From Erythrobacter sp. F6033 (GTDB lineage Bacteria; Pseudomonadota; Alphaproteobacteria; Sphingomonadales; Sphingomonadaceae), in the NCBI RefSeq assembly GCF_023016005.1, contig NZ_JALKAZ010000001.1, positions 1,860,001-1,924,000 of the forward strand: a stretch of 64,000 nucleotides of DNA, given 5' to 3'. This document shows positions 25,641 through 33,943 of the stretch, piece by piece. The position numbers and the translations under genes were made by a program. Within the stretch, counting starts at the first letter, position 1. The number at the start of each line of letters is the position of its first letter. The notes beneath the pieces were generated by a model. It worked only from the letters and a program-made list of their open reading frames with translations, was not told the origin of the DNA and did no database searches.

Positions 25641-26162
25641 TTACTTCGTGTCAGCTTTAGGCGCGGCTTTCTTAGCCGGTGCCTTTTTGGCTGGTGCTTT
25701 CTTCGCTGCAGGCTTTTTAGTGGCTGCAGCCTTCGGAGCGGCTTTCTTGGCCGGAGCTTTTTTCGCCGGAGCCTTCTTGGCAGGTGCTGCCTTGGCTTCG
25801 GTTTCAGCTTTCGGTGCAGCTTCTTTTTTAGGAGCAGCAGCCTTCTTAGCCGGGGCTTTCTTGCCTTCACCAACGTCAGTGATGCGCAGAAGCGTCATCT
25901 GTTGACGGTGACCAGCCTTACGGCGGTAGTTGTGGCGACGACGCTTTTTGAAAACGACGACTTTTTCGCTCTTCGCTTGCGCGATGATTTCAGCCGATAC
26001 GCTCACTTTGGCAGCGTCAGCGATGCTATCGCCTTCACCTGCAAGCAAGACATCACCCAAGGTGATGGTGTCGCCCGCTTCACCAGCGAGCTTCTCAACG
26101 GCAATTTTGTCTCCGGCGGCAACCCGATATTGTTTGCCACCTGTGCGCACTATCGCGAACAT
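25641..26162 (-). CDS. rplU: 50S ribosomal protein L21 with a long Lys/Ala-rich C-terminal tail
   Basis: Residues 1 to about 98 are a full L21 ([14 protein letters not shown] at the start, [17 protein letters not shown] in the rRNA-binding region). Residues ~100-173 add a low-complexity tail built of [10 protein letters not shown] units, where most bacterial L21 proteins stop near 103. The tail is basic and resembles histone H1-like tails, so it may add contacts with RNA. The base sequence is repetitive across 25644-25862. The start ATG 26162 has only a weak GAGAG upstream. Confidence 0.95.
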   Translation of the reverse strand: MFAIVRTGGKQYRVAAGDKIAVEKLAGEAGDTITLGDVLLAGEGDSIADAAKVSVSAEIIAQAKSEKVVVFKKRRRHNYRRKAGHRQQMTLLRITDVGEGKKAPAKKAAAPKKEAAPKAETEAKAAPAKKAPAKKAPAKKAAPKAAATKKPAAKKAPAKKAPAKKAAPKADTK

Positions 26163-26399
26163 GGCTATATACTCTCAATCTCTTGGCGTGTCCGGCTTTA
26201 TGCAAAAGGCTCGCACCACCGAACGGCATTGCGGCGCCGTTTGGATACAGCGCCGGAAAGAACGGTGCCGTTAAGGGAAACACTGGGGCAAGTCAACGCT
26301 ATCTGGCGCAGAATCTGCCTTTGACGCGACTCTTTTTCAAGAACTTGCATCTATCTGGCTTTGCGGGAGCAAACCATCGTGATATTCGCCCAGCCAACA
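26163..26399. other. Divergent 237-bp intergenic region between rplU and a lipoprotein gene
   Basis: This region must hold the promoters of rplU-rpmA (minus) and of the lipoprotein-fnr pair (plus). I see no convincing tRNA, regulatory box or stable terminator. A leader regulating L21 synthesis is possible but unsupported by any motif I recognise. Confidence 0.3.
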
Positions 26400-26909
26400 A
26401 TGACACGCCCGTATGCCTCCTTATTGATCGCCGCGACATCAGCAATTCTGCTTTCTGCCTGCGTTGGCAGCAGCGACAAATATCCTTCGCTGGTGATCCG
26501 CGACTTTGAGCGGGCGCAGGGTCAGTTCACGCCTGTAGCCGGTGAGCCTGAAGCTCCGATTCGCCCCGTCGCCTCGAGCGAAGATCTGGATGCATTGGTC
26601 GCGCGCGCCGTGGATGCTTATCGCCGGTTTGAACAGGTTGAGATGGGGACAATCATTCTTGTCGCAATGGCGCAGAATGACAGCATCGAAAGCAACCGCC
26701 GGCAAGAGGCCCTCGTCGCCTTTGCCAATCTGCAAGCAATCCGCAGCGAAACAGCCGTCGTGCTGGCTGACCTAGACCGTCTGACAGCTGAGGCCGTGAC
26801 GACATTTGCCCCGCAAGAAGAAATAGCCGCCGCGCGCGCCAAAGTCGAAACGCTGATCGCTGGTCAGGACGGTACTCTCGCGGGCCTTTCTGAAACAATG
26901 AACCAATGA
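26400..26909 (+). CDS. Unknown lipoprotein upstream of the FNR-type regulator
   Basis: From ATG 26400 the product has 169 residues. A lipoprotein signal ends at AILLSAC and the mature part is largely helical (AVDAYRRFEQVEMGTIILVA, AAARAKVETLIAG), suggesting coiled coils. The frame continues upstream to 26361 without a better signal. Its stop overlaps the fnr ATG (ATGA). No family is recognised. Confidence 0.65.
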   Translation: MTRPYASLLIAATSAILLSACVGSSDKYPSLVIRDFERAQGQFTPVAGEPEAPIRPVASSEDLDALVARAVDAYRRFEQVEMGTIILVAMAQNDSIESNRRQEALVAFANLQAIRSETAVVLADLDRLTAEAVTTFAPQEEIAAARAKVETLIAGQDGTLAGLSETMNQ

Positions 26910-27610
26910 ACGCCGCCTGCGAAGCCTGCCCGGTGAAAGACAGCGCGGCTTGCGCAGTCCTTACGGAGGAAGAACGCGATGTTCTCGCAGCCGCTGGACG
27001 GACGCGGGTTCTAAAACGCGGAGAGATGCTCTTTGCGGCAGGCGATCAAGACGCAGCTTGCGCAACTCTTGTATCAGGCGCCCTCAAAGTTTCGGCTATC
27101 AACCGTGACGGAGACGAGCAAATCCTTGCATTGGTCCATCCGTCGGGTTTTATCGGTGAACTGTTTTCTCCTTTCGCCCATCACGATGTAGTCGCGCTGA
27201 CCGAAAGCAAGCTTTGCACGTTTGCGCGCGCTGACATTGACCGGGCGATAGAGCAATATCCTGCCCTCGCCCGCGCCTTGTTGCGCCGCAGTCAGGAAGA
27301 CCTGCTGGCAACACGTAGCCTGCTGGAGCTGAACGCCACAGCCGATGCCGAAGCACGTCTTGCGGCTCTGCTATACGATTTCGCTGCCGCGGCCAGCCAC
27401 ACTTCATGCCATGTCGCACGCGAGTTTGATTTGCCGCTTACGCGCGGTGAGGTTGCCAATATGCTAGGCCTGACAATTGAAACCGTCAGCCGCAAACTTG
27501 GCGAGATCGAAGACACCGGGGCGATCCTGCGCAAAGGAAAGCGCGGAATCGAACTGATCGATCCCGCGCTCCTTCAGGCCCTGTCTGGGCGCCAGGCTGC
27601 TCAGGCCTAG
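26906..27610 (+). CDS. fnr: FNR-type oxygen-sensing Crp/Fnr regulator
   Basis: The protein has 234 residues. N-terminal cysteines 5, 8 and 16 (CEACPVKDSAAC) and Cys104 (SKLCTF) match the four [4Fe-4S] ligands of FNR/FnrL-type regulators. The cNMP-like barrel follows. A helix-turn-helix with LTRGEVANMLGLTIETVSR carries the E..SR residues that read TTGAT half-sites. Loss of the cluster in oxygen would inactivate it. A perfect FNR box lies at 28137-28150, just beyond the next gene. The start overlaps the lipoprotein gene. Confidence 0.93.
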   Translation: MNAACEACPVKDSAACAVLTEEERDVLAAAGRTRVLKRGEMLFAAGDQDAACATLVSGALKVSAINRDGDEQILALVHPSGFIGELFSPFAHHDVVALTESKLCTFARADIDRAIEQYPALARALLRRSQEDLLATRSLLELNATADAEARLAALLYDFAAAASHTSCHVAREFDLPLTRGEVANMLGLTIETVSRKLGEIEDTGAILRKGKRGIELIDPALLQALSGRQAAQA

Positions 27611-27632
27611 CCAGTCGTTGTCTCTCTTCCTT

Positions 27633-27651
27633 AGGGGCGATCAAAGCCCCT
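27633..27651. terminator. Convergent terminator between fnr and the small membrane protein gene
   Basis: AGGGGC (27633-27638) and GCCCCT (27646-27651) form a stem with a 7-base loop in the 44-bp gap between convergent genes. It probably serves both directions; T-runs are short. Confidence 0.55.
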
Positions 27652-27654
27652 CGA

Positions 27655-28083
27655 TCACACCAAAGCGGCGATCACAACGACAGTGCAGGCCCAAAGCACG
27701 ATCAGCACTGGCAAAATCAACATTTGGATCGCGGCATCTCGGGGAGCGAGACGTCCGGTGTTGGTCATAATTCCGGTCTGTTGAAACTTGCCCATGGTCA
27801 TGGGCTTGCTGCCATTATCTTTAAGCCGGGTCCAAACTGCGGGAACCCCGAATCCAGCGATAATGAAGCCTGCAAAGATCGCCATAGGAATGATCAGGCC
27901 GGGAGTGGAAAATGCCGCGCCCAGGATGCCAATGAACGCAAGATAGCAGGCGACAGTCGCGCCATACAAAGCGGTTGGCATTTCGAAGTTGCGATCGGAT
28001 TCAACCTGAGTGCGCGCAGCGGCAGGTGCATCGACAATGCGAGCTTCGCCTCGGGCGATGATGTCATGTGCTAGTTTACTCAT
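27655..28083 (-). CDS. Small membrane protein behind an FNR box, unknown function
   Basis: The 142-residue protein has a ~35-residue polar N-terminus, then three hydrophobic helices: LYGATVACYLAFIGILGAA, GLIIPMAIFAGFIIAGFGV, and ILPVLIVLWACTVVVIAALV at the C-terminus. No family is recognised. The polar loop TRLKDNGSKPMTMGKFQQ faces one side. Its start lies 54 bp from a perfect FNR box and its stop faces fnr, so control by low oxygen is a reasonable inference. Confidence 0.75.
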   Translation of the reverse strand: MSKLAHDIIARGEARIVDAPAAARTQVESDRNFEMPTALYGATVACYLAFIGILGAAFSTPGLIIPMAIFAGFIIAGFGVPAVWTRLKDNGSKPMTMGKFQQTGIMTNTGRLAPRDAAIQMLILPVLIVLWACTVVVIAALV

Positions 28084-28136
28084 GGGGCTTTCTCCTTCGT
28101 TGGAAAGAGAATTAGCCGCCGCCTTTTCCTGCCACC

Positions 28137-28150
28137 TTGATCCAGATCAA
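28137..28150. promoter_or_regulatory. Perfect FNR box TTGATCCAGATCAA
   Basis: TTGAT-N4-ATCAA matches the FNR/FixK consensus at every position. It lies in the 83-bp gap between the moaE stop (28167) and the start of the small membrane protein (28083), in a position to act on the latter. An fnr gene 0.5 kb away provides the regulator. Confidence 0.85.
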
Positions 28151-28166
28151 ACTGCGCAGGATATTT

Positions 28167-28613
28167 TCAATTCCAGCGTGAAAGATCGGCATAATCATCG
28201 GCGCGCGGTTCGATCCAACTCCATTTGCCGCTGCGAAGCTCGCGTTTCCAAAACCACGCGGCGCTCTTCAAATGGTCCATGCAGAAATCAACGGCATCGA
28301 TCGCGTCGCGCCTGTGATTTGCCGCCGCCGACACGCATACAATCGGTTCGCCGGGATACATTTGCCCGACGCGGTGAACCATCAATAAACCGATCAAATC
28401 GAACCGCGTTGATGCCTTATCCGCCAGTTCGTCCATACCCGGCAGTGTCAGCGGTTCGTAATGCGACAGCTCAAGCGCTTCCACATTATCCTCGCCCCGA
28501 ACTTCGCCAACGAAAGTGCAAACACCGCCCAGCCCTGCGCAGGCTTGGGTGAATGGCCCGATCAAACTGCCAGGAATAAATGGTTCGGTCAGCAGGCGGA
28601 TGTCGCGGTGCAT
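28167..28613 (-). CDS. moaE: Molybdopterin synthase catalytic subunit MoaE
   Basis: The 148-residue protein has GLGGVCTFVGEVRGE, LSHYEPLTLPGMDELAD and the active-site region WFWKRELRSGKWSWIEP with its lysines. It inserts sulfur from MoaD into cyclic pyranopterin. ATG 28613 gives the normal MoaE start; the longer frame overlaps moaD. moaD ends 8 bp upstream, so the synthase subunits are made together. Confidence 0.95.
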   Translation of the reverse strand: MHRDIRLLTEPFIPGSLIGPFTQACAGLGGVCTFVGEVRGEDNVEALELSHYEPLTLPGMDELADKASTRFDLIGLLMVHRVGQMYPGEPIVCVSAAANHRRDAIDAVDFCMDHLKSAAWFWKRELRSGKWSWIEPRADDYADLSRWN

Positions 28614-28620
28614 CGCCAGT

Positions 28621-28863
28621 CTAGCCGCCGCTGACAGGAGGCAGCAACGCAACTTCATCGCCGTCTTTGGCGTTCAGCGTAGTCTTGTCCGACAAGACCT
28701 TTCCGGCGCAGGCGACATTGACGCGCGCTTCGCCCAATTGCCCCGCAATCTCAGGACCGACGGTGGCCAGCAAACCCGGCCAATCGAGCGGTCCATCGAC
28801 TTCTCGGCTGTCTTCACCCGTCATATCCCGCAGCGGTCCAAGGAAATGTATCGTCACTGTCAC
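28621..28863 (-). CDS. moaD: Molybdopterin synthase sulfur carrier MoaD
   Basis: The 80-residue ubiquitin-fold protein ends in LLPPVSGG, the double glycine that is thiocarboxylated. It begins at a GTG (28863). The core includes ARVNVACAGKVL and the loop KDGDEVALLPP. It lies 4 bp after moaA and 8 bp before moaE. Confidence 0.95.
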   Translation of the reverse strand: MTVTIHFLGPLRDMTGEDSREVDGPLDWPGLLATVGPEIAGQLGEARVNVACAGKVLSDKTTLNAKDGDEVALLPPVSGG

Positions 28864-28867
28864 TCGC

Positions 28868-29914
28868 CTATCCTCCCGTCATCGACATGTGGCGCGGTTG
28901 AGCGGGTTCTGCCCCGCGCTGATCCATGCGGAAATGGTGCTTTTCCGGTTTGATCTTCATTGCCTTTGCCAGTGCTTCGGCAAGATTGCGCACCGGCTCT
29001 TCGGAACGCAGCGCCGCGCGCAGATCGACCCGCTCTGCGCCGCCAAGGCATGGGTAAAGTTGACCCGTCGCGGTCACACGCAGCCGGTTGCAACCAGCAC
29101 AAAAGTTCCCGGTGAGCGGCGTAATCAACCCAAGCCGACCGCCAGTTTCGGCAATATCAACATAGCGAGCAGGCCCGCCTGTGCGGTGATCGCTTTCCGT
29201 GAGCGTCCAACGCTGTTCGAGTTGTCCACGCACATCGGCCAGCGAGAGGAACTGATCGAGCCGTTCCTCTTCAATATCACCCAGCGGCATGACTTCGATC
29301 AGGGTGACATCATGCCCTTGGCCGTGCCCCCATGCGATCAGATCGGGAAGCTCATCTTCATTGACGCCTTTCAGCGCAACCGCGTTGAGCTTCACCTTTA
29401 ATCCCGCCTCCTTCGCAGCGCCAATGCCGTCAAGAACCTGCGGCAAGGCATCGCGCCGTGTCAGCTTGGCGAACAAATTCCGATTGAGCGTATCGAGCGA
29501 TACATTGATCCGGCGAATTCCGGCCTTGGCCAAAGCGTCAGCGTGCTGGGCCAACTGCGTCCCGTTAGTGGTGAGCGTCAGCTCCTCGAGGCCGTATCCG
29601 ATGCGCTTGCCGAGCGCATTGATCAGATCGATAATATCGCGGCGCACCAATGGCTCGCCGCCCGTGATACGGATTTTTGTGACGCCGCGCTCGATAAAGC
29701 CGTTCGCAAGCTCGTATAACTCCTCCAGCGACAGCACCTCTTTGCGGGGCAGAAACTTCATCGCTTCCGGCATGCAATAGGTGCACCGCAAATCGCAGCG
29801 ATCCGTAACGGACAGGCGAAGATAGGAAATCTGGCGCTTGAACGTATCGACCAGCGGCACAGCATCAGCGCCAATCTCGATCCGATCAGGAATTCGGTTT
29901 GCCAGCTCACTCAT
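28868..29914 (-). CDS. moaA: GTP 3',8-cyclase MoaA
   Basis: The 348-residue radical SAM enzyme starts molybdenum-cofactor synthesis from GTP. The N-terminal cluster motif is CDLRCTYC; the second cluster lies in CAGCNRL and, further on, LYPCLGG. The C-terminus ends SMTGG, the double glycine needed for activity. ATG 29914 overlaps the previous stop by ATGAGTGA. TGGEPL, the glycine-rich SAM motif, is present. Confidence 0.96.
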   Translation of the reverse strand: MSELANRIPDRIEIGADAVPLVDTFKRQISYLRLSVTDRCDLRCTYCMPEAMKFLPRKEVLSLEELYELANGFIERGVTKIRITGGEPLVRRDIIDLINALGKRIGYGLEELTLTTNGTQLAQHADALAKAGIRRINVSLDTLNRNLFAKLTRRDALPQVLDGIGAAKEAGLKVKLNAVALKGVNEDELPDLIAWGHGQGHDVTLIEVMPLGDIEEERLDQFLSLADVRGQLEQRWTLTESDHRTGGPARYVDIAETGGRLGLITPLTGNFCAGCNRLRVTATGQLYPCLGGAERVDLRAALRSEEPVRNLAEALAKAMKIKPEKHHFRMDQRGAEPAQPRHMSMTGG

Positions 29915-30224
29915 GCGCGGGACAATACTGCCCTGTGACGCCGGGCGCATCCTCTAAATACTCGATGATCCCGCGCGCCGCGCTTTCACTGGCCACGCCC
30001 ACAATATTCACGCGCTTGGGTGCATATTCGCGCGCCAGATCTGCGGCGAGTGATCTGCGCCAATCATCATGGGCGCTATCAGCTGCGGGCAGGACAATGG
30101 CGAGCGCTGTTGTTCCTTGATCCGCCAGCTTGATTCTGGCGTGTTCGAGATGCTTTCCGAAAAACTCGGCGCTCGCGGCAATACCGCTATCCGGCAAACT
30201 TTCGACGGTCAGCAAAACCTGCAT
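29907..30224 (-). CDS. Small Rossmann-like protein between folB and moaA, unknown
   Basis: The 105-residue protein has alternating strands and helices (TALAIVLPAADSAHDDW, RVNIVGVASESAARGIIEYL) that suggest a short Rossmann-like fold or the remnant of a dehydrogenase. It lacks the TGXXXGXG cofactor motif. It starts where folB stops (one shared base) and overlaps moaA by 8, so it is made with pterin-pathway enzymes. Function is not known. Confidence 0.7.
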   Translation of the reverse strand: MQVLLTVESLPDSGIAASAEFFGKHLEHARIKLADQGTTALAIVLPAADSAHDDWRRSLAADLAREYAPKRVNIVGVASESAARGIIEYLEDAPGVTGQYCPAHE

Positions 30225-30601
30225 CAGTCCGCAGGCCTTTCGCGGTGCATTGTGATCCCGATCTTCTCGTTCGCCTCGGCAATCGCCAGCTTCACAATCT
30301 TTACTGTCACGGCCTGCACTCGCTTATCCTGCACAAACAGGCTTTCACAAATGTGATCAGCCACTGCCTCGATCAGTTTGAAATGAACATCTTTTGGCAG
30401 CCCATCGGAGGCTGCAAATTTGAGGTCCATGTAATTCTTGCTCGCCTCCAGCGGCGTATCGGGATCGTACCGATCCGCGATGTCATAGCGCGCCTGAATG
30501 GTAATCCGCAGCGGTTGCGGTTTACCGGTCTCCTCGGAATAGATGCCGGTCAGGACATTCACTTCGAGGTCAGCCACTTCAAGGATAAGCGAATCGTTCA
30601 T
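30224..30601 (-). CDS. folB: Dihydroneopterin aldolase FolB
   Basis: The 125-residue enzyme cleaves dihydroneopterin in folate synthesis. LEVNVLTGIYSEETGKPQ at the start and VKIVKLAIAEANEKIGITM near the end, with the substrate glutamate and lysine, are typical. The length matches the family. It overlaps the preceding SecD-head-like gene by ATGA and the next gene by one base. Confidence 0.92.
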   Translation of the reverse strand: MNDSLILEVADLEVNVLTGIYSEETGKPQPLRITIQARYDIADRYDPDTPLEASKNYMDLKFAASDGLPKDVHFKLIEAVADHICESLFVQDKRVQAVTVKIVKLAIAEANEKIGITMHRERPAD

Positions 30602-31029
30602 TCGGGTGAGACCTTCGTCATTTTGCAGGGCTTTAGCAGAGCTTTCTGCACGCGCTTATTCTCTTCAACGGTAAGTCCCGTCAGGCTTAAAGTGCCGCCA
30701 GTGATCGCTTCATTGATAACCGGCGAAGAAACGATCTCCGATCCGATCATGATGTGCATCTGCCGCCCGACATTTTCGGCCGTTTTCTCAGCGAGCCACG
30801 CCTTGCCGCTGTCGCCAAGCTCTACGTTGAGAACAAGTTCTCTTGTGCGCTCATCGGCGTCGATCTGGGCATCATAGACTCTGGGTGAGCAGAGAACGAA
30901 CTCGCTCACTTGAAGGGTGTTATTGACCGGATCAATTCGGAACCGCAAAAGCTCGCTTGCATCCGCTACGGGTTCAACCACCGCCGCCAAGGCTATCAGA
31001 GCAAGCACACTCACGAATCCTGCCTCCAC
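30598..31029 (-). CDS. Exported protein resembling a lone SecD P1 head domain
   Basis: The 143-residue protein has a signal peptide (VLALIALAAVVEPVADA). Its C-terminal half contains GKAWLAEKTAENVGRQMHIM, then GSEIVSSPVINEAITGG and LSLTGLTVEENKRV, the pattern of the periplasmic head of SecD. No transmembrane channel follows, so it cannot be a full translocation motor. It overlaps both neighbours, between a methyltransferase and folB. Role unknown. Confidence 0.65.
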   Translation of the reverse strand: MEAGFVSVLALIALAAVVEPVADASELLRFRIDPVNNTLQVSEFVLCSPRVYDAQIDADERTRELVLNVELGDSGKAWLAEKTAENVGRQMHIMIGSEIVSSPVINEAITGGTLSLTGLTVEENKRVQKALLKPCKMTKVSPE

Positions 31030-31901
31030 CGGGCGAAAATGGCAGTTGGCAGCAGGCGTGCGCCTTCACCCTCTTCGCGCACGGCAAGGTCGCCGTGTTC
31101 AATGACGCCCGGCAAATGGCGCAGCTTTTCCTCGAGCAATCCAGCCAAAGCGACCGAGCTCATGCGAACCGCGTAGACCGTGAGGAACAGAAACGCGCTT
31201 TTCTCGTCGAGCAGCTTCGCGCAGTCGCCCACCAATTCCGGCAGGCCCTGCTCCAACCGCCAGGTTTCATTCTTTGGCCCGCGCCCGAATTTGGGCGGAT
31301 CAAGGATAATCCCGTCATAGCGCCGCTCGCGCCGCACTTCGCGTGCAGCAAACTTCGCTGCATCATCCACCATCCAGCGGATCGGACGGTCATCCATGCC
31401 GGACAGCGCGGCATTCTCGCGCGCCTGAGCGACCGATTTTTTGGAGGCATCAACATGCGTGACACGGCCATGATCGCTAAGCGCAAGCGTGCCCAGACCC
31501 GTATAGCCGAACATATTCATGGTTTCCGCGTCATCGCGGCCCGCAAGCTGTTCGCGCATCCAATCCCAAACGGGCGCCATATCGGGGAAAAATTGCAGGT
31601 GCCGGAACGGCGTGGGCTGCGCGGTGAACTTCACCTCGTTCCAGGCGAGCTGCCACCCTTCTTCGGGAAGTTCGGTTTCCAACTGCCAACGCCCGCCGCC
31701 ATCTTCATCAGAGCCCGGCACGAATTCGCCAGCCGCTGGCCAGTCGTCTAGCCGAGGTTGCCACAGCGCCTGCGGCTCTGGGCGGACAAAGGCATGCGGC
31801 CCGAACGCCTCGTATTTGCGCCCCGCCCCGCTATCGAGCAGGCGATATGCGTCCCATCCGGTGCATTCCATCACCATCGGCTGAGGCGCGATTGTGGCCA
31901 T
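31011..31901 (-). CDS. Class I SAM-dependent methyltransferase (RlmI/RlmK-like)
   Basis: The 296-residue protein has the SAM motif NMFGYTGLGTLAL, an acidic strand VTHVDASKKSV and IILDPPKFGRGPKNETW, the DPPK motif of methyltransferases acting on nucleic acid bases. It lacks the N-terminal PUA domain of RlmI. rRNA is a likely but unproven substrate. Start 31901 shares a base with the thrC stop; the stop lies inside the next gene. Confidence 0.82.
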   Translation of the reverse strand: MATIAPQPMVMECTGWDAYRLLDSGAGRKYEAFGPHAFVRPEPQALWQPRLDDWPAAGEFVPGSDEDGGGRWQLETELPEEGWQLAWNEVKFTAQPTPFRHLQFFPDMAPVWDWMREQLAGRDDAETMNMFGYTGLGTLALSDHGRVTHVDASKKSVAQARENAALSGMDDRPIRWMVDDAAKFAAREVRRERRYDGIILDPPKFGRGPKNETWRLEQGLPELVGDCAKLLDEKSAFLFLTVYAVRMSSVALAGLLEEKLRHLPGVIEHGDLAVREEGEGARLLPTAIFARWRQDS

Positions 31902-33313
31902 CAGGCGGAGGCAGCATTCTGCAACACGAAGTCGCGGCTTGCCTCGTACTCACCCGCAAGTTCTGTGAAATGTTCCTCTCGGCCAAACAGATCGCCGACG
32001 CGCGACGGAAGCGCCGGACGCACACCGACAGCACGTTCGACCGCGTCAGGGAACTTCGCGGGGTGAGCGGTCGCAAGTGTAACAAGAGGAACGCGCGGAT
32101 CGATGGAGTCATCGGTGACCGCAGCGCGGGCAGCGCTCAATCCTACGGCCGTGTGCGGATCGATAATCTGGCCGCCTGCGGCATGGGCCCATTGCATAGC
32201 CCGCGCGGTTTCATCCTGATCCGCGCGGAAGCTCAGGAACAGGTCCTTCATACCCTCACGCTGCGCGTTGGTAAGCTGCATCGATTTTGTTTGCTCGAAT
32301 CCGCGCATCTGCTCGGCAATGGCCGCGCCATCACGCCCGCTTGCGTCAAACAGCAGCCGTTCAAAATTGGAGCTAACCTGAATGTCCATCGATGGTGTGA
32401 TCGTTGGCGTGACACCGCCAGCGGAATAGTCGCCTTCATTGATAGCGCGCCGCAGAATGTCATTGATGTTCGTGGCGACCACCAGCGTTTCGATCGGCAG
32501 CCCCATCTTGGATGCGACATAGCCTGCAAACACATCGCCGAAATTTCCGGTCGGGACGGAATAGGCAACCTTCCGATCAGGAGCGCCAAGCTGCAGCGCC
32601 GAATAGAAGTAATAAACCACCTGAGCCATCAGGCGCGCCCAGTTGATCGAGTTCACCGCGCCCAGATTGAGCGTGCCGGTGACATCCGGATCACCGAACA
32701 TCCGTTTCACATGCGCTTGTGCGTCATCAAAGCTGCCATCAATCGCAATGTTGTGGACATTAGGCGCGCGCACCGTCGTCATCTGGCGACGCTGAACGTC
32801 GCTGACTTTGCCTTGAGGGTGGAGCATGAATATCTCGACCCGCTCAGACCCGGCAACACCGCGAATGGCAGCAGAGCCCGTGTCGCCACTAGTTGCGCCA
32901 ACAATGGTCAGCCGCTCATCACGGCGTTTCAGGAAGGTATCAAACAACCGCCCGAGCATCTGCAGTGCGACGTCTTTAAACGCCAGCGTCGGGCCGTGGA
33001 ACAATTCCAGCAACCAATGCTGGCTATCGAGCTGAACCAAAGGCGTGACCGCAGCGTGGCTGAATTCTGAACCATAAACTTCCCTGCAGATTGCAGAGAG
33101 CTCATCCGGAGTCAGACTATCTCCCACAAACGGGGTCATTACCTCCACGGCAACTTCCCAATATTCCAATCCACGCATCGAACGGATTTGCGCTTCGCTA
33201 AAGCGTGGCCATTCGCGCGGCAGATACAATCCGCCATCGCTCGCAAGACCGGCCAATGTTGCGCCTTCAAAATCCAGCGTCGGCGCGCTTCCTCTGGTGG
33301 AGATATATTCCAT
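31901..33313 (-). CDS. thrC: Threonine synthase
   Basis: The 470-residue PLP enzyme converts phosphohomoserine to threonine. It starts MEYISTRGSAPTLDFEGA; the PLP lysine lies in GPTLAFKDVALQMLG and the phosphate-binding region in TSGDTGSAAIRG. It belongs to the longer class, with a full C-terminal part. It stands after SURF1, a common alphaproteobacterial placement downstream of the oxidase cluster. Confidence 0.95.
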   Translation of the reverse strand: MEYISTRGSAPTLDFEGATLAGLASDGGLYLPREWPRFSEAQIRSMRGLEYWEVAVEVMTPFVGDSLTPDELSAICREVYGSEFSHAAVTPLVQLDSQHWLLELFHGPTLAFKDVALQMLGRLFDTFLKRRDERLTIVGATSGDTGSAAIRGVAGSERVEIFMLHPQGKVSDVQRRQMTTVRAPNVHNIAIDGSFDDAQAHVKRMFGDPDVTGTLNLGAVNSINWARLMAQVVYYFYSALQLGAPDRKVAYSVPTGNFGDVFAGYVASKMGLPIETLVVATNINDILRRAINEGDYSAGGVTPTITPSMDIQVSSNFERLLFDASGRDGAAIAEQMRGFEQTKSMQLTNAQREGMKDLFLSFRADQDETARAMQWAHAAGGQIIDPHTAVGLSAARAAVTDDSIDPRVPLVTLATAHPAKFPDAVERAVGVRPALPSRVGDLFGREEHFTELAGEYEASRDFVLQNAASA

Positions 33314-33373
33314 ATGATGCTGCGGTTAGCGCCCTGTGTTTGTGAGAGCAAGCAAGGGTGCCTGACGGTTGCC

Positions 33374-33943
33374 CTAGTCTTTCTTTCTGATCCGCGATCG
33401 AACAGCGAATCCGTAGATTAGCAAGGCTGTCAACGCGAAGAAGAACCATTGCCCCGCATAAGCAAGGTGGTTATTGGGAAGACTGCTCGGATCAGGCTTG
33501 GCGAGCGGTTGAAGCCCGGCTTGCGGCGGGTTGGCGACAAGACGCGGACCCGGAGCAATCACGCCAGCAACCGTGCCTCCTGTCCATTGCGGGGTTTGCA
33601 AGCTGCGCGAATAGCCAAGATCAACCAACACGGTCGAATTTTCGCCAACCGCGCAGGTAGCGCGTTGAGCCCATCCTTTTTGCCCTTTGTCCGATGTACC
33701 CGCCACAGTTTCGATATTGGTCACATCCACGCACTCGATTGTGCTCTGGCGAAACCATACGTCTTTCCCTTCACCCGATATGGGGAATGGAACCGTATCG
33801 ATTTCCTGTGTCGCCTCGGAATAGGCAGCTAGCATCGCTTCTTTCTCGTCCATCCGGCCCAATTGCCATATACCGAGACCAATCATCGTAATGATTGCGG
33901 CCACCACGATGATCGTCGGAATGATGGGAATACGAGAGGTCAT
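33374..33943 (-). CDS. SURF1-family cytochrome oxidase assembly protein
   Basis: The 189-residue protein has an N-terminal helix (IIPTIIVVAAIITMIGLGIWQLGRMDEKEA in two parts), a periplasmic beta region with VDLGYSRS, and a C-terminal helix AYAGQWFFFALTALLIYGFA. SURF1 (Shy1) helps insert haem a into subunit I. It is shorter than many family members (~230) but keeps both ends. It overlaps the DUF983 gene by ATGA. Confidence 0.9.
   Translation of the reverse strand: MTSRIPIIPTIIVVAAIITMIGLGIWQLGRMDEKEAMLAAYSEATQEIDTVPFPISGEGKDVWFRQSTIECVDVTNIETVAGTSDKGQKGWAQRATCAVGENSTVLVDLGYSRSLQTPQWTGGTVAGVIAPGPRLVANPPQAGLQPLAKPDPSSLPNNHLAYAGQWFFFALTALLIYGFAVRSRIRKKD

Noticed and set aside
25644..25873. CRISPR-like or satellite repeat near rplU
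   Set aside because: The short repeats are in phase with codons for APAKK units in the L21 tail and have no spacers, so they are coding low complexity.
31847..33070. 407-codon plus-strand frame opposite thrC
   Set aside because: Antisense shadow of threonine synthase with no domain-like pattern and no ribosome site.
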